Assembly: GCA_000469685.2 (NCBI GenBank)
Contig: LS997563.1
Span: 32,979,968 to 33,043,967, forward strand
Length of the DNA: 64,000 nt
Origin: Haemonchus contortus
Lineage: Eukaryota > Nematoda > Chromadorea > Rhabditida > Trichostrongylidae
Reading direction: 5' to 3'
Part shown: positions 36,892-49,078 of the stretch, one piece after another
Layout of the letters: the number at the start of each line of letters is the position of its first letter
Numbering within the stretch: the stretch's first letter is position 1
Translations under genes and position numbers: made by a program
Notes under the pieces: generated by a model
The model's database searches: none
Told to the model about the DNA's origin: nothing
Seen by the model: the letters and a program-made list of their open reading frames with translations, nothing else

Positions 36892-39209
36892 ATTTGCGTC
36901 CAATTGCAATTACTTCACACCTTCCTCGCCCATCCACTGACTCGCCCGGGGGTGACCTCCCTTAATTGGTTGGCTGGTGACCTCTCTGCCAGACAACTAG
37001 CCGAACAATATCGATTGTGTGAGTGAGAAACTTCTTTACATTCAAAACATGAGAAATAAAATAAAGGAAAACAAAAAATATGAAACGCATAAATAATAAA
37101 ACAAAAGAAGGTGTGGAGGCTAAAATAATCATTGGAAATATCATAAGAAAGGGGGAAAAATTATCGCATTGTGTAAGCATTCAGCATTCATTCTCACAAG
37201 AGGCCTGAAGCAAACTAGTTAACAGAGTGACCTTTCTCACTTTTTTTAACACCTTGTATCACTTTTCTTGGACACCGCCAGTAGGTCACTCGAAGGTATT
37301 TAAACATGTGGATGAAAGCATCATAAATCACCTCTGCACTGTGTTTTTCATCGCATGAGCACGATGTCTGACTTGTACTACTCCGAATTCGACCGCAGCG
37401 TCTTCTCCGGCTTAAACTCATGACTAGCTGCTCCTGTTGCTCCTTCTTATTTCTACGAATCCCTATATTTAGCTAGCCCACCACAATACACTGTACCAGC
37501 TCTATTTCATGTATCTGCACCCCTTCCACCCCTTGCACCTCCTCATTCTGCTCCCTCGAGTGCTGTAGCTCCGAATTCCTTTTATTTACATTCAGCATCC
37601 GCAAGCATTGTGAGCTCTGTGAAGCAAAACCTTACATTTTCCAAGACCCTAGGGGCAGCTACGGCTACTACAAATCCGTGGTACACCCAAGTGCCAACAT
37701 ATGTTGACAGGTAAGACAGGAAAGGCAGGTAAGCAAAAGTGGGAAGCATGACGCATTAATATACCGGATTCCAGGCACAATACGTTCTCTAAGGATCTGC
37801 TGAAAGTACGTAGGCAAAAACTAATTCAAAATGTGTAATCCATGACATATATAAACCGCTAACTTTGCGTGTCTGTTTGTATGCCCGTTTGTGCGTCCGC
37901 CACGTAGGCACGATAAGGATTCACGTGAAATAACACGTAAGCTTGGTGGAGAAGTAATATCCTATCCTACTTATACATATAATCGGCTAAATGTGTCTTT
38001 TGGTGTGTTTGTGTGAGCGTGTGTTTGTGTGTGTGTTTGTCTAACCGGAAATTCATAACTCCTGTCCCACTGGACCTAGGGCATTCAAATTCGAAAAGGA
38101 TATGAACACTGATGGCAGATGATAGGAAGTGACAACTATCGTTAGAAATGAATAAGGAACCTTAGAAGGCAAAAGCCTCAGGTCGGTAACTACCTTCGTA
38201 TTAGCGATGAAGCCTTGGCACCTTGATAGGTGGTGTGGGATGTGAAGGGACCGCAAATGTTTGGCGACCGGGATTGATAACAATTGATAGGGACTGATAA
38301 GAAACCATAGAAGAGCCACTAGATCGGTAACGCACTTTCTGTCAATAATGGAAACTTGGATTTTTAATAGGTTAAGTAAGATGGGACAGGATCGTAGGTA
38401 CTCGGTGACGGGATCGAGAATGGTTGGTGCCAGGCCAGGAGCTGATAAAACTGACAAGGGCTAATGAAAATCCTGCAAAGCGTAGAGCCACTATAACAAT
38501 GGCATTAATAGTGGAGCCTTGACAGTTTGGCATGTGTTGTGGAGTATGGCGGGATCGTAGACCATCGATGATAGGAACTGATAACAGCTGATAACGACTG
38601 ATAAGAGCCCTCATCAACTGAATTTAACTCCTGTGGTATTTACGATGTATTTATGATTGCGACTATAGCATTGATTACGACCGCTACCCAGCAAGGTTTG
38701 TAACTCGGTGAAGAACCAAGCTTACTTGATGTTTTGATATCATTTACGACAAAGCTCATCCGACCGCCAATAATTTGGGATTCTCAACTAATGATGTACC
38801 CGTGGAGGAAAGAAGGTCCAGTGATAACGAAATCTTATAATGGTGTTATTATCACTTGAGAACATAAGTGAGTACTACTCAATTCATTGGTTGCCTATCA
38901 GTTAAATCTTTAATAATTCATAATTTTCAAGATCAAGAGCAACCGATTGACACTTTTAATCGTAGGCGCATGCGTGGGCATGTGGTGCACGCATTGCCGT
39001 GCGTAGCCCAACTGGTAGTAATAATATTAACAATAAATATTATACTATTATTAATAATAACACAATAATAAAGACTTCAATCCATGAAATCAATATCAGT
39101 ACACTGAGACAGGCAGAAAGGTCACCAACCAACCAATTAAGGGAGGTCACCCCACAGGCGAGTGGTGGATGGGCGAGGAAGGTGCGAAGTAATTACAATT
39201 GGACACAAA
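36892..39209. mobile_element. 2.3-kb element with ~98-bp terminal inverted repeats
   Basis: The left end (36892-36990) and right end (39112-39209) are inverted copies sharing GTCCAATTGYAATTACTTC, CACCTTCCTCGCCCATCCAC, GGTGACCTCCCTTAATTGGTTGG and GGTGACCT. The interior holds GT-rich sequence (38000-38045), a degenerate minisatellite (38100-38620) and AT-rich triplet runs (39020-39075). No transposase is seen, so it is presumably non-autonomous. Terminal target duplications were not identified. Confidence 0.7.
38100..38620. repeat. Degenerate minisatellite, period about 160 bp
   Basis: About three diverged units share GATAGGRACTGATAA, AGAGCCACTA, GGTAAC-type and AGCCTTG phrases (for example 38213-38300, 38340-38500 and 38513-38615). 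Read on the minus strand the units stay open, giving recurring YQLLSIPVAKHLRS / YQLLSVPIIDGLRS stretches in overlapping frames. I take this openness as a by-product of repeat composition, because there is no domain or splice structure. Confidence 0.6.
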
Positions 39210-39244
39210 TACCGACTCCCATGTGTCCGCCTCACCTGATCTTC

Positions 39245-39500
39245 GGGTGTGGTGCAGTAGGAACGAAGAGGCCGCATCGCGGCGAAAGAAACGTCGCTCG
39301 CGAAGGAATGTAGCAGAATGAAGCAGCGAGTAAGAAATACGGAAACAAAAGAACTAACAGTAGAACCATGCCAAAAGTAATAATCGCATAGAGATCAAGC
39401 TGTATGAAGAACGCTAGAAGTGTTTAATGAGGCAAATGATGCGCGACAGCCGCGTGCGGCCAATCCACTACACGAAACCGTTACTAGTGCCCTTCTCCCC
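39245..39500 (+). repeat. Dispersed SINE-like repeat, copy 2
   Basis: Second copy of the repeat at 2811-3070, in the same orientation, beginning about 35 bp beyond the end of the 2.3-kb inverted-repeat element. The TGGTGCAGTAGG A-box-like head and the GACAGCCGCGTGCGG segment are conserved. Confidence 0.7.
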
Positions 39501-39581
39501 CGGGTATGGGTACATTCACACAGAACTGAATGGACGCGGCAAATCGCGCGGCGGAAATGGTGGCGATTTACACGACTTTAG

Positions 39582-39683
39582 CGCCTATCATTAGGGCCCA
39601 AATTTGAAGTAGAGTCGATAAGTACGATCATCTGACCATAATAATGTACTCTACTTCAAGTTTGCGAACCAATGATAGGTGCC
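39582..39683. mobile_element. ~100-bp palindromic miniature element
   Basis: CGCCTATCATT at the left and AATGATAGGTGC at the right open inverted arms (39582-39615 and 39648-39683) that also share TTTGAAGTAGAGT / ACTCTACTTCAAG. The loop is about 32 bp. No coding content. Confidence 0.7.
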
Positions 39684-39699
39684 GAAGCTGAGATGTATG

Positions 39700-40650
39700 C
39701 CGACGTAGGTAGTTTCGAACGCTGATCTCGAATCTGGGTTCAAAATCTGCGAAACGATTCTGGGAACAAAGTTACCCCCTTCCCCGGGTGTCATTTTACT
39801 TTGTTGCTTTTATACGAGAACCAAAGAGTGCTGAAACGTGCACCTATGGCGGAGTTGGGGTGGTGGCCGACTGGTAGACGTGACACAGAGGTACGGATCC
39901 TTGATGCGGGCGCTTGTTTTGCTTTTTATAAAAAGTGCTTTAAACTCTTGCAAAACCTTTTCACATATCATATAGACTACCTACGGCCCTCCTTCATGTT
40001 TATGGAGCCCCAGAAAAGCTGATACAAGTTTATTTTCTAGCCGGTCCCCCAGAACGAATGGGGAGGCGTGCACATAGAACCTTTCTGCTCTCGGCAGTTA
40101 AGGTCAGGGCCTAGACAACCCACATGATGAGCAAGGAATTTATGCGAGCTGCTACACACCGTCGCACCCAATCTAGAATCAACCCCCACTATAGCCTCAT
40201 CATTGCTCATCATCTGCATTTCACCCTCCAGGACATCCAAATTGTGCGCACGGAGGATTCTCCCACCCGGTAACAGATAGGTAGGCAGGAGAAGGTATCA
40301 GCAAGCATTAAAAGTTCTGAAACGTGATGAAATCACTATAAGATATTTTCTAAACCTCGAGGAAAAAATTCTATATAATGCAAAAATTCCGTCCCCCACA
40401 AAATCCGAAACCCATCCTCTTGCCTCTAGAGCGCCGCACTTACTGCATGAGCCGCTGTTGAGAATTGAGGCACATCCATGTTATTTAAATTTTCTCATGT
40501 TAAGCTCCCTGAAACCAGCCTCACAACTCTGTCCAGAGAAACGCTTGGCAACTTTGGAAAGCAGATTTGAACTCAGCATCCAAAAACACGTCCAGCAGTG
40601 TAGGTCTCATTTTTAATGGCCACTTTGACTTGGGATCCTTCTCTGGTTAG
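39700..40650. mobile_element. Second copy of the 21-kb foldback element
   Basis: The segment 40310-40650 matches the right arm of the 20.6-22.0 kb element (AACGTGATGAAATCAC, ATAATGCAAAAA, GTCCCCCACAAAA, AACGCTTGGCAA, GGGATCCTT, CTGGTTAGT). The segment 40040-40310 matches its centre. A strongly decayed left arm lies at about 39700-39970 (CTGGTAGACGTGACAC corresponds to GTGGTAAGCGTGACAC). It is clearly older than the 21-kb copy, because its arms no longer match each other well. Confidence 0.65.
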
Positions 40651-40680
40651 TTCCGCCCACGTTAGTGTTGGATATATTGT

Positions 40681-41013
40681 TCACGCACAGATATGGAAGG
40701 CTCCGAATTTCATCTGGAAAGAGGGAGCGATAGCAATCGTCTCAGAAAAGTCAACTATAAGGTTAAAGTAGACGGAAAGATAATGAGAAAGCATGTGAAC
40801 CAATTGCGAAGAAGTGACGCCAAGATGAAGCTGCACATTGAAGACAAGCCATTGAAACTTTGCTCGAAGTACTGGAATAGACGAATTGCTGAAGAGGAAA
40901 ACGACGCAGCAAACTGTAAATTGGATGTTGATACAGCCTTACCAAGCTCACCGGAAGTTAGGCTATTAACAAGAACAAGAAGACTTGTGCAGAGAACGGT
41001 TGTAAGCCTCTAG
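40681..41013 (+). pseudogene. Gypsy (Ty3-type) integrase C-terminal tail
   Basis: The plus-strand ORF contains YKVKVDGKIMRKHVNQLRRS, the typical end of a Gypsy polyprotein just downstream of the integrase core. Everything upstream of it is missing and replaced by the foldback copy. The downstream part (KLCSKYWNRRIAEEEND) has no recognisable domain. It is a fragment with no function expected. Confidence 0.65.
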
Positions 41014-41769
41014 TTGATATTGTTAAGGAAATGAATCTCTTCTGCTGTACTCACAAGGTTGGCGATTTGTGGCAAAAACTTCAGTCTCGGACGGGACTGG
41101 AACCTGTACTTGTCCTTTCCGGGGACCGTACTCTTATCCTCATAATACCACGCTTTTCTACTAGGGAGATGTTGTGAATGATACACTTATTGTTTTAATA
41201 CCGACTATATAAGCATCGGTCGGTCAGGTTAGATTCACTTCCTTTTGTGTCGACTTGGCCTTCAGTGTCCAATTAACTTCCAACTACTCCGTTTGTGCCA
41301 GACAAAGGCAGAGCTTCGTTTCACACATGCTCAGCACGCACATGACCTTGTTCACTCTTTTCACTTTTCCGACCTCCATGCCTTCGTTGAATCAGGTTAT
41401 GAACTTATATTGAAAGTACTGCCCATTGCGACAACGCTCCGACCACTGCCGGTGAGCCTTTGATGACGACTTTGTATTTGATTTCGAAATTTTAAGATAT
41501 CCTTGTAAGGAATCGAGCATTTTTGATCATAGTTCCGCCCACCTCGGTGGAAGCACATCCATATCGGGAATTTGGCCACATTTTGTTCTATAGCCTCTGA
41601 CTACTCCTTTTTAAGTGTGTTAGAGAGTTTAAAGAGAATTGTTAGTGTAGAGAGTTAATAACTTTTCAAAAAAAAGTTAGCATCGAAATGCAGGTCACGC
41701 CCATCATGGGCGGAGCTTCGATATGCTTACCTATACCCAGCACTCTTTGCTCGCTCCATTTATTTCAGA

Positions 41770-42445
41770 GACCTCGGCGGAAATTGGCCTGGATGTTGAA
41801 AAAAGCGACTGCAGGAACTGTCATTACAGAGAGCCGTATAGAAACGGAGCTGAAAACTCTTTTAAAATGATCTAGCGTGTGTCTGTTTTTGCCTGTTGTT
41901 GTGGGATTCGATGTTACTTCAAAAACTGTTCGGATAGGCTGGGTCAAGTAGGAGATGAAAGGAGCCCAGATCAAATTGAACAGCAATAGCTTGAGCTGTG
42001 GGGTAGGGGGGGGGTGGTAGAGTCACAAAGGGAGGTCTCAAAGGCAAAACTTATAGATCAAGTTACAAAACAGCTAGAAGAAGAGGGATAGAACAAAGGT
42101 AAGCAACAGACATGGGAAAGGAGAGGGACCGTACACTCTGCGCTCCTGACCTTCCTTAGATTGGCGCCGGTCACTTCGAAAACTATGACTGTGCTGAATC
42201 GACCTCTAATCTATCCCAATCACGCCATCGTCCCTGCTTTACAGCGAGTGCCAGCAACGTTTCAATCGGCTCCTGTTGCAGCCAGTGTTCTTCAGCACCC
42301 CTATTGCTCAGGGAGCAGTTCCTTCCGATCAGAAATATCGTAAGGAAACTGATATTCATGCCAAAGGATAACTTGAAGTTCGTTTGACATTACCTGAGAT
42401 ACAATCAGTAAGCGCCGTTGTCAAACTGTCATCACAGAATCGCAA
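41770..42445 (-). repeat. Duplicated segment with signal-peptide-like ORF, copy 2
   Basis: Counterpart of 36296-36865. The minus strand reads LKLLLFNLIWAPFISYLTQ and then FEVTSNP, without an ATG at the position used in copy 1. A C-rich tract and CAG directly precede it, so here the segment could be an internal exon. The block above it (42130-42440) matches 36629-36865. Confidence 0.5.
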
Positions 42446-42817
42446 AACGTAACCGTCTCATCAGATCTTCGATGCCCTGGCGCAAACGACGCATCCCAAC
42501 TGTGGTTCCACCGCGGAACTACAGAATCCTCTTGACAAATGCATGTATAGGAAAACTCCAAACATCGACCCTTGCACAACGCAATAAACTATGTCGACTG
42601 CGTGCTTTTCTAGATGGCTAATGGTGAGAATCCAAGTTTCTAATGCATATTACTAGACAGGAAGGAATGCAGCATCGAAAAAATGGTGCGAAACAAACCG
42701 ACATGTTGACTTTACGACAGAAGTACACATAGCTAGACCATCAGATGTTCGTTTTGTCAAGGGAGCACCAGGAAACAATCCGTTTCCGTTTAAATCGTTT
42801 TCATTAGGCTCACTCAC

Positions 42818-42890
42818 ATGTCGACCTTCCCACGGGCGTTTCATGGCCGTCCTTCGTGCAAGTGCTGAGTAGGGGTAGCTTCTGCCTCGG
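42818..42890 (-). other. Candidate orphan exon with dibasic sites
   Basis: Between a CTCGACAG acceptor and a strong GTGAGTG donor, the minus strand encodes RGRSYPYSALARRTAMKRPW and then EGRH. The RR and KR pairs would suit a neuropeptide precursor, but no signal peptide, repeated peptide or neighbouring exon supports this. It could equally be chance. Confidence 0.25.
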
Positions 42891-42899
42891 CTGTCGAGA

Positions 42900-44445
42900 A
42901 ATTTGTCGAATTGACGGTGTGTGGGTATTACCGATAGTAATGAACAATATTCGCTCATATAGTTATCCTTCATCATGAGTTCTATCAATTCCGTTGAGAA
43001 TAACTCCTACGAAGAGTGTGGAGATTACAGGCCAAAGGGAGGTCGCATGTTGCCGATATCGATTTCTTATGGAGCAACACAATCTTACTAGTCTTCAACA
43101 ATGGGCATAATTTACAATGGGTACCGCGTAAGACCCCCGGCAGAGGGTAGAGAGCACGTGGACTAGGCGCTTACTCCTCGGAGCCCCGTGACCTACAGCG
43201 ACCTACAGGCTAGAGATCTTTCTGTGGATAAAATCTTGGTGAAAGGAGATCCGCCGATTGCAGCAAGCAAAGAGGGAAAGAACTATCCTCCTGGAAGGGC
43301 TTGTGATCCAGTGAGATAGGCAGCGATGTTTGTTCGTTTGTTCAATTCCTTACCTGTTGCGTTCTACTTTTGTGACACAACTTATCCCGAGTTTTACTTT
43401 GGTATCCGTCACTATTAATGGTTGAACAACATTCTATTCAGCGTGTTCTGACACTACCTGAAAATGAGGTTTGCTCCGTTTATAATGTGCTCTCAGGGCT
43501 GTGTTTTGCCACTGTGATTCAATCGATTCCACAGAGGAAATTAAATCAAACGAAGTTCTACAACCATGCTCAAGCTGTGCCCATTATAAGGACAGTAACC
43601 ATTACAATTCCTTGATCCATCTGATAATTGCACTAAATTCTAGGTGATATAAGAGCGGAAAAAAATTCAATAAAAATTGAAGAAACATTCTATGTCAAGG
43701 CAACAACGATACAGATTTCATCCGAATACAAATGTTCTTCTCCTGTTGGGCCCTATCAGAGCTCGGCGAGTTTCCCAAAGAGGATCGAGAAATCAAGTTG
43801 CAGTGGCAATTTCTGTCCGGAGGTAAACTGGGATCTCATTTACCATGTTTCCTCGAAACCGCTCTTGTCATAAGCTCGAAAGTCTCCCCATTATTCATGC
43901 TTCCACGGTTACCCCTATTCTAATAACCACTAATAACCAAATCCATTTATATTTCATTGAATTCAAAGTTTATAATCGAAATCCTGGCAACTCCAATCTA
44001 ATACGCAAGACTTGGGGTAACGCTGTACATTCGAGGTGTACTGTAGCCGCAAAAACGCTTTCGCTTCAAGAGATTTGCCATTAATCACTGCTTCCCTCCC
44101 GCCCGCTCTACACCACTTTATAAAGCAACTTCATAGGGCTTCCTAAGTAGAAGAAGCCAGTGAAAAGACCCTTCACTGCTTACCTTTTGAGTTCTCTTTG
44201 GTAGAATTTGGTTGAGCGTTTTCCGAAGAAGACAGTTACGTAAGTTTGATCTTCGAAGTGAATCTCCTCCTTTTATTGTCTATAGTGACCATCTAATTGA
44301 GATAGACGGTTTCTACGCAACTTGACGGCTTCGTAATAATTGATTGATCTCTCCTTAAGCATTGGAGCTAGCCACTTATTGTCGCCTTTCTATAAGTGGC
44401 AGAGAATATACTACGAATGTTTGTATTGTTGATTCTTCATGGGAT
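42900..44445. other. Gene-free stretch
   Basis: I see no supportable gene, repeat pair or element end. ORFs around 43418-44084 lack domains. Confidence 0.35.
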
Positions 44446-44449
44446 TTTA

Positions 44450-45909
44450 CACTGGTGTGCAAAACTTAGGGAAGAAAGCAACTTTCGATTACTGCACTTC
44501 TGCCATACGACAGAGCTCGATGAAATTTATACCATACAAAGGGAGGACCATTACCATTTCTATTGAAAGGCACCGATTACACATAGTTCCTCACAACTTA
44601 TTCTACATAGTACTTCAGAAGAAGCGACGCGGTTCCTAATAGGATGTGTGATCAACATGGACAGATGTAAATGCTCTACAACGCGATCTCATACTTTCCA
44701 CGAGGTTGGAAATAAGTTATTGTAGTAGGGCATTCCACTGCTCTATCTGCGCAATTGACAATTGCTGGATGTTCAGTGGTGCATTTGGACGTGCTCGATG
44801 GGATTCAGGTCGGGGGAGCAGGCAGACCACTCCATTAGCTGGATAACGTCTTGTGTCAAGATCTCTTCCACCTGAGCGGTTCGTTGCGATCGCGCATTGT
44901 TATCCATAAAAATGAATCCAGGGCTCACTGCAGCCCTGAAAAGATACATAGTAGGAAGGGGTTCCCTTTCACAGTAACGTAGGGTACCACGCTCAAAAAT
45001 TTGGAGGTAAGTACGGTTACGAAGCATGATGCCTCCTCATACCATAACTCCTCGACTACCGGAACGATTAAGTTCCACAATGTTTCTGAGAGACATGCGT
45101 GTCTCCACCTCTGGCCACGAGGGCGCGTCCAGAATCACTACTCAGACTGAATCTTCTCCCATTCTAAAGAGGCAGACGGCCCCATAAAGAGGCAGACGGC
45201 CCCATTTTTCATCGATCCCTTCGCTATGCTCCTGGCACCACCCTAAACGCTCTCGCCGATTCGCGAGGGTCAAAGGAACACTACGTAGTGGTTGTTGGGT
45301 GAAGAGACCGCAACCGTGCAGTCGTCGTGCCACTGTAGTGCGTGGGATGGCTTGCTTTGGAATCCTGTTAAATGACATTGCAATCAAAGAAGCTGACTGA
45401 CGTGGGCCTTTCCTTGCCTGCTGCACAATGTAGCGGTTATACCTTAAGGTAGTTGATCTTGGTCACCCACCTCCTCTCCTTCGTGCAGCGGTATCAGAGG
45501 TTCGGAATGCTCTTCGTGCAAGTGAAGCAACGCTGTGAGCGATACCAGGTTCCTAAGTTGAACTCGCCATGTTTCGACCTTTTTCGAGTTCCTCGATGAC
45601 CCTTCCTCGTGCCAGGTCATCCAGACGATGTCTGCGGGATATGATGTATAAAATGATAGCACCACAGTACTTGGTAGCAACTGGCTGATTAACGAAAAAT
45701 TTTTTTCGAACCTATCAGCTGCCTCGATTTGTGCGGGTAGCCATATTTCTCGCTTTATTTGAACTGTTCTTCCACGAAGGGATGTCCAACTTCCTATGCA
45801 TAACGTCATAGGTCTGGCAATATAACCCCACACTTTCATTCACTTCCACCCAGTCCTCAATGTTCTATGTTACATTATCCATCTCGTCCCTAAGTTTTGC
45901 ACACCAGTT
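44450..45909 (-). mobile_element. Tc1-like transposon, decayed
   Basis: The ends are inverted copies. The left reads CACTGGTGTGCAAAACTTAG from 44450 and the right is its complement ending at 45909. They are flanked by TA at 44448-44449 and 45910-45911, the expected target duplication. The ~1.46-kb interior encodes a minus-strand Tc1/mariner transposase with stops and frameshifts. Intact ends with a ruined enzyme suggest it can no longer move itself. Its right end is about 35 bp upstream of the start codon of the PAN-like gene. Confidence 0.88.
44773..45480 (-). pseudogene. Tc1-like transposase
   Basis: The upstream half (around 45142-45426) has the helix-turn-helix region, with KGPRQSASL and IPRTTVARRLHGCGLFTQQP, and then the NRRERLGWCQEHS segment that precedes the catalytic core. 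The lower ORF (44773-45027) contains FMDNNARSQRT, holding the second catalytic Asp, and SPDLNPIEHV, holding the third acidic residue. The two halves are in different frames and the N-terminus is broken by stops. The family normally has about 340 residues in a single ORF. Confidence 0.85.
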
Positions 45910-45943
45910 TAATAAGAGGAGTCAGACTGTACTGTATTCAGGA

Positions 45944-47387
45944 ATGAAATTTCGTCCTCAAAACTTCAGAGCAACATTTGTGTCGCTTCTGATCCTTTTC
46001 CAGGTATGTTCATTTCAAATGCTAGACGCATGCAAAGAGAAAGCATTAAAAATAGCGTGAAATTATCAAAACTGGGTAACGGAAAAATTTTGTTACTCGA
46101 AAAATCTTCCTTAGGATGTGGTTATCAATGGCAGTAGCCCAGTGAGACTAACTCGGTATGCTGAGGGCTATCGGGTTCTAGTAGAGCAAGTCATCAAGAA
46201 TGATATCGTTGCCATTTTGGCGAGAATGGTATATCATTCTGTAGTTTATCGAGAGTCACACCTCTCAGTTAAAACACTGTCGTGCTTGAAGAGTGATTCA
46301 ACTGTCTTGAAGTCATATCCTGCTTCAGCGGCATAGAAAACTAACACAGTGTACTCGGAAGTCTCCCAACTCTAATCCACATATGACATTGTCTGATCGT
46401 TGCCACTCGAGCTATGGACCTATAACCCTCGAAATAGGATGGTGCTCAGTAGGACCGACTTTCTTTTCTCGCTACTGATATCGATGCTACAACAAGTAAA
46501 GAACTAGCACGCTGTGCGCTCCGGTGGTTCTGAGAACTGATTTTGCTTGCCTGAATAGCGAAGTCGGCCTCACGATGTGTCAACGATCTGCTGAAGGGTC
46601 AATTTGACTCCAGCTCCACCAAATTTGCCTTGCTCGCCCATCGGAATGCTTTCGTTTTTGATCTTCGATTTTAATTAGGATAGAGCACAACCCCCCCCCC
46701 CTTTCTCCCTCATAATCAAGAGCGTAAGCCCACTGCATTGGAGCTGATCACCATTCCTCTGAAAAAGCTGTGAAGATCTCTTCAAATCGAAAGTATTTCA
46801 GGTGGACCGAATGTTGTTCTGCACATTCACACAGTTTATTCCTGCTCAGGAATACTATTGGAGGAATATAAATCGCAGTATGATTAAGAATTCTAGCAGC
46901 ATTGGCGGCTGTATGAAGATGTGCGTAGAATCCCCGGATTGCGTGTCCATCTCTGTTGTCAAAGAAGGAGAGATAGTGAGTTTCTGTTTTCCGGAATAAG
47001 CAAAAGTCTGGGTTGCACCAGTTTAGGGCGTTAAGAGATTTTTGATGGAGTTTGTTGATTGACATTTGCTCTTATTAGGCCCCAAGTCTACAAAATAATA
47101 TAAAGCAATTAACGTATAATATCAATCCTTAAGCTCTCTTTTCATCAAGAGATCAGTTTCGCCCCTGCGCTATTGCACCAGACTTCAGCGTAAAAGGTGA
47201 TGTGGCAAGTGTGATGGTTCACGATGACAGATTGCCGACGCTGTTTTCAGGAAGAAGCGCTGTTGGTATTAGCATGACCACATATAAATTTTCCACTCCA
47301 ACCTTCCCTCTATCAAAGACAAGACAACTTCTCCATGAGTGCTCCCAAAAAATAAAAAAAAATAATCTTCCGCGGGTGGACCAGTAG
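45944..47387 (+). CDS. Secreted protein with PAN/apple-like segment
   Basis: Exons: 45944-46003 (MKFRPQNFRATFVSLLILFQ, a signal peptide ending at a GTATGT donor); 46115-46228 (starts DVVINGSS, acceptor TTCCTTAG); 46802-46975 (acceptor TATTTCAG, donor GTGAGT); 47079-47113; 47150-47387. The first three join in phase 0. The third carries the cysteine pattern of PAN/apple domains (FCTFTQFIP, then GGCMKMCVESPDCVSISV), which bind proteins or carbohydrates in extracellular proteins. The last joins depend on a 36-nt intron and are uncertain. The final exon contains FRPCAIAPDFSVKG. Nematode PAN proteins are usually longer, so this may be a partial gene. A Tc1 element occupies the region immediately upstream of the ATG, where promoter or 5' exons would lie. 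Confidence 0.6.
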
Positions 47388-47389
47388 TT

Positions 47390-49078
47390 AATAAGATGTC
47401 ATGTAGGCGTAAACTCTGAGCACTGTCTATGAGCTCAGGGCTTCTTACTAGTTCCTGTATGAATAAGAACTGACTACTAGCATAAGCTTTTGATGCTTGA
47501 AGTCTTCCCGTGGTTTTATGGTAGATCAAATGTTGTGTATCTAGGTTCTCTGCAATCTCTTCGCGCCAAGCCAGCAGCCAATCTATTACCAAAAGGGACT
47601 AGCTGCTACACTAAATTATGATTTGGAAAGAAGTACGACCAACGATAGCTGTCCTCTAGCGGAGAGCTTGTTTCCAGCATCTTGAAGATCTTTGAATGAT
47701 GAAAAGGAGAGAGCTGACTTCATGGCTTTTTCTAGAAAAACGCCTTGCTTTGACCACTATGTTGCTGAATAAACTCCTTTGTTCCGCCTTTGTGCATTCG
47801 AGTTCATTTTCACTTTATTTTCACACCAAGAACTTAATTGCGGAATATTAGAAATCACGTGTGATCACATCTCAACAAAAGTTGTAAAAAAGGAATATAA
47901 CATGGGTCCAAAAATCTAGTGTATTCACAAGAGCCCATACATCCTACGTGAATACTCTCCGAGTATTTGGAGTTTTTTTTAGTTTTCAATTACTTGAAGA
48001 ATATAGCCTGGCTTTAGAGCATGATAGAGATTTCTCAAGCAGATGATTCGTCAGTTTCAAGAAAGAAGATCGGGAAACTCTGATATTCAAACAGAATATT
48101 CAATGCATCTTGAAGTAGAATCGCATCATTTCAATCCAGTCCTTATGGCATGTCGCTTCCGGTCGCAGTCGACCGCAGACCCATCTCAACTCCCCAGTTC
48201 TGCTGAATGAGTTTCCCCTTCATGACGCTTGCCCATAGAGCAACCTTCGCTGCATCGAGCATCGTGGTCTCCCTAATGTCCAGCTACGGTTCATTCAGGT
48301 GTCTTGGAGGACCGACGATCATGGTATATACCACCGAGTGCTCTCCACGTCATTCGTGCCGCTTTTTTGCGGTTTTTAGGGCCTGGTTCACGCTACTATG
48401 AGCGCCTAGGTCACTTCCCACGTGAGTACTAACCCCTTCCGAGGGCTTCACCGAGATCTTCTGAAGTTGGCTCCTTGCACTCCTTGGAGGTGAGAAACTT
48501 GGTGTTCATTGAGCGGAACTTGGTTTCTGTCAGTACGACACTTCCCTTGCCTTTCTTAGAGTTCTTCTCTTCTCTAAATTAAAAGCGATGATAGCAGCGT
48601 CATGGATGGTCTCTGATCGGATCAACATTAGTCCTAATTTCTATGAGCGCGCAATCTCGATCAGGTAATTGGAAATGCAAGCTGTCAATCTTGAAATCTT
48701 CAAATCGCCTTCTGAAATGTATTTGTCGCTGTCTCGCAGCATCTCAATCGTTCCCCCTTCCAGCTTAGTCAAGTTCAACGTATCGTGCACAGTTGAATGG
48801 CACCAATATTCACCTTTCACGTGGAACTTCCTACGGTACTCACTTTTCATGCATAGAATCAATCAATCCGCAATAACTCATTCGATCAGCTATTTTCTCC
48901 AATAGTTCAAAAGCTTCTGCTATTCGTTTTTCCATAAACGCGTTTCAGGCCTTCCAATACAATGCCCGAGTATCAGCTGTTTCACCTCAGCTAGATCTCA
49001 ATTCTTACAAAACGACCGCAAGACATAGTTGAAAGTGGAGAGCTGGACCTCTGAGGAATTATTGGGCCCTTTTCCGAC
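47390..49078. other. Gene-free stretch
   Basis: No gene supported. A minus-strand reading of about 48150-48550 is unusually free of low complexity but full of stops, possibly an old retroelement piece. I cannot assign it. Confidence 0.3.

Noticed and set aside
38053..38457. 134-codon ORF with repeated leucine-rich motifs
   Set aside because: The openness comes from the ~160-bp degenerate minisatellite; overlapping frames are open in the same units.
46690..46701. Poly-C run
   Set aside because: A simple homopolymer with no neighbouring structure.
46748..47065. 105-codon minus-strand ORF
   Set aside because: It is antisense to the PAN-like exon, which has signal peptide, splice sites and cysteine pattern in its favour.
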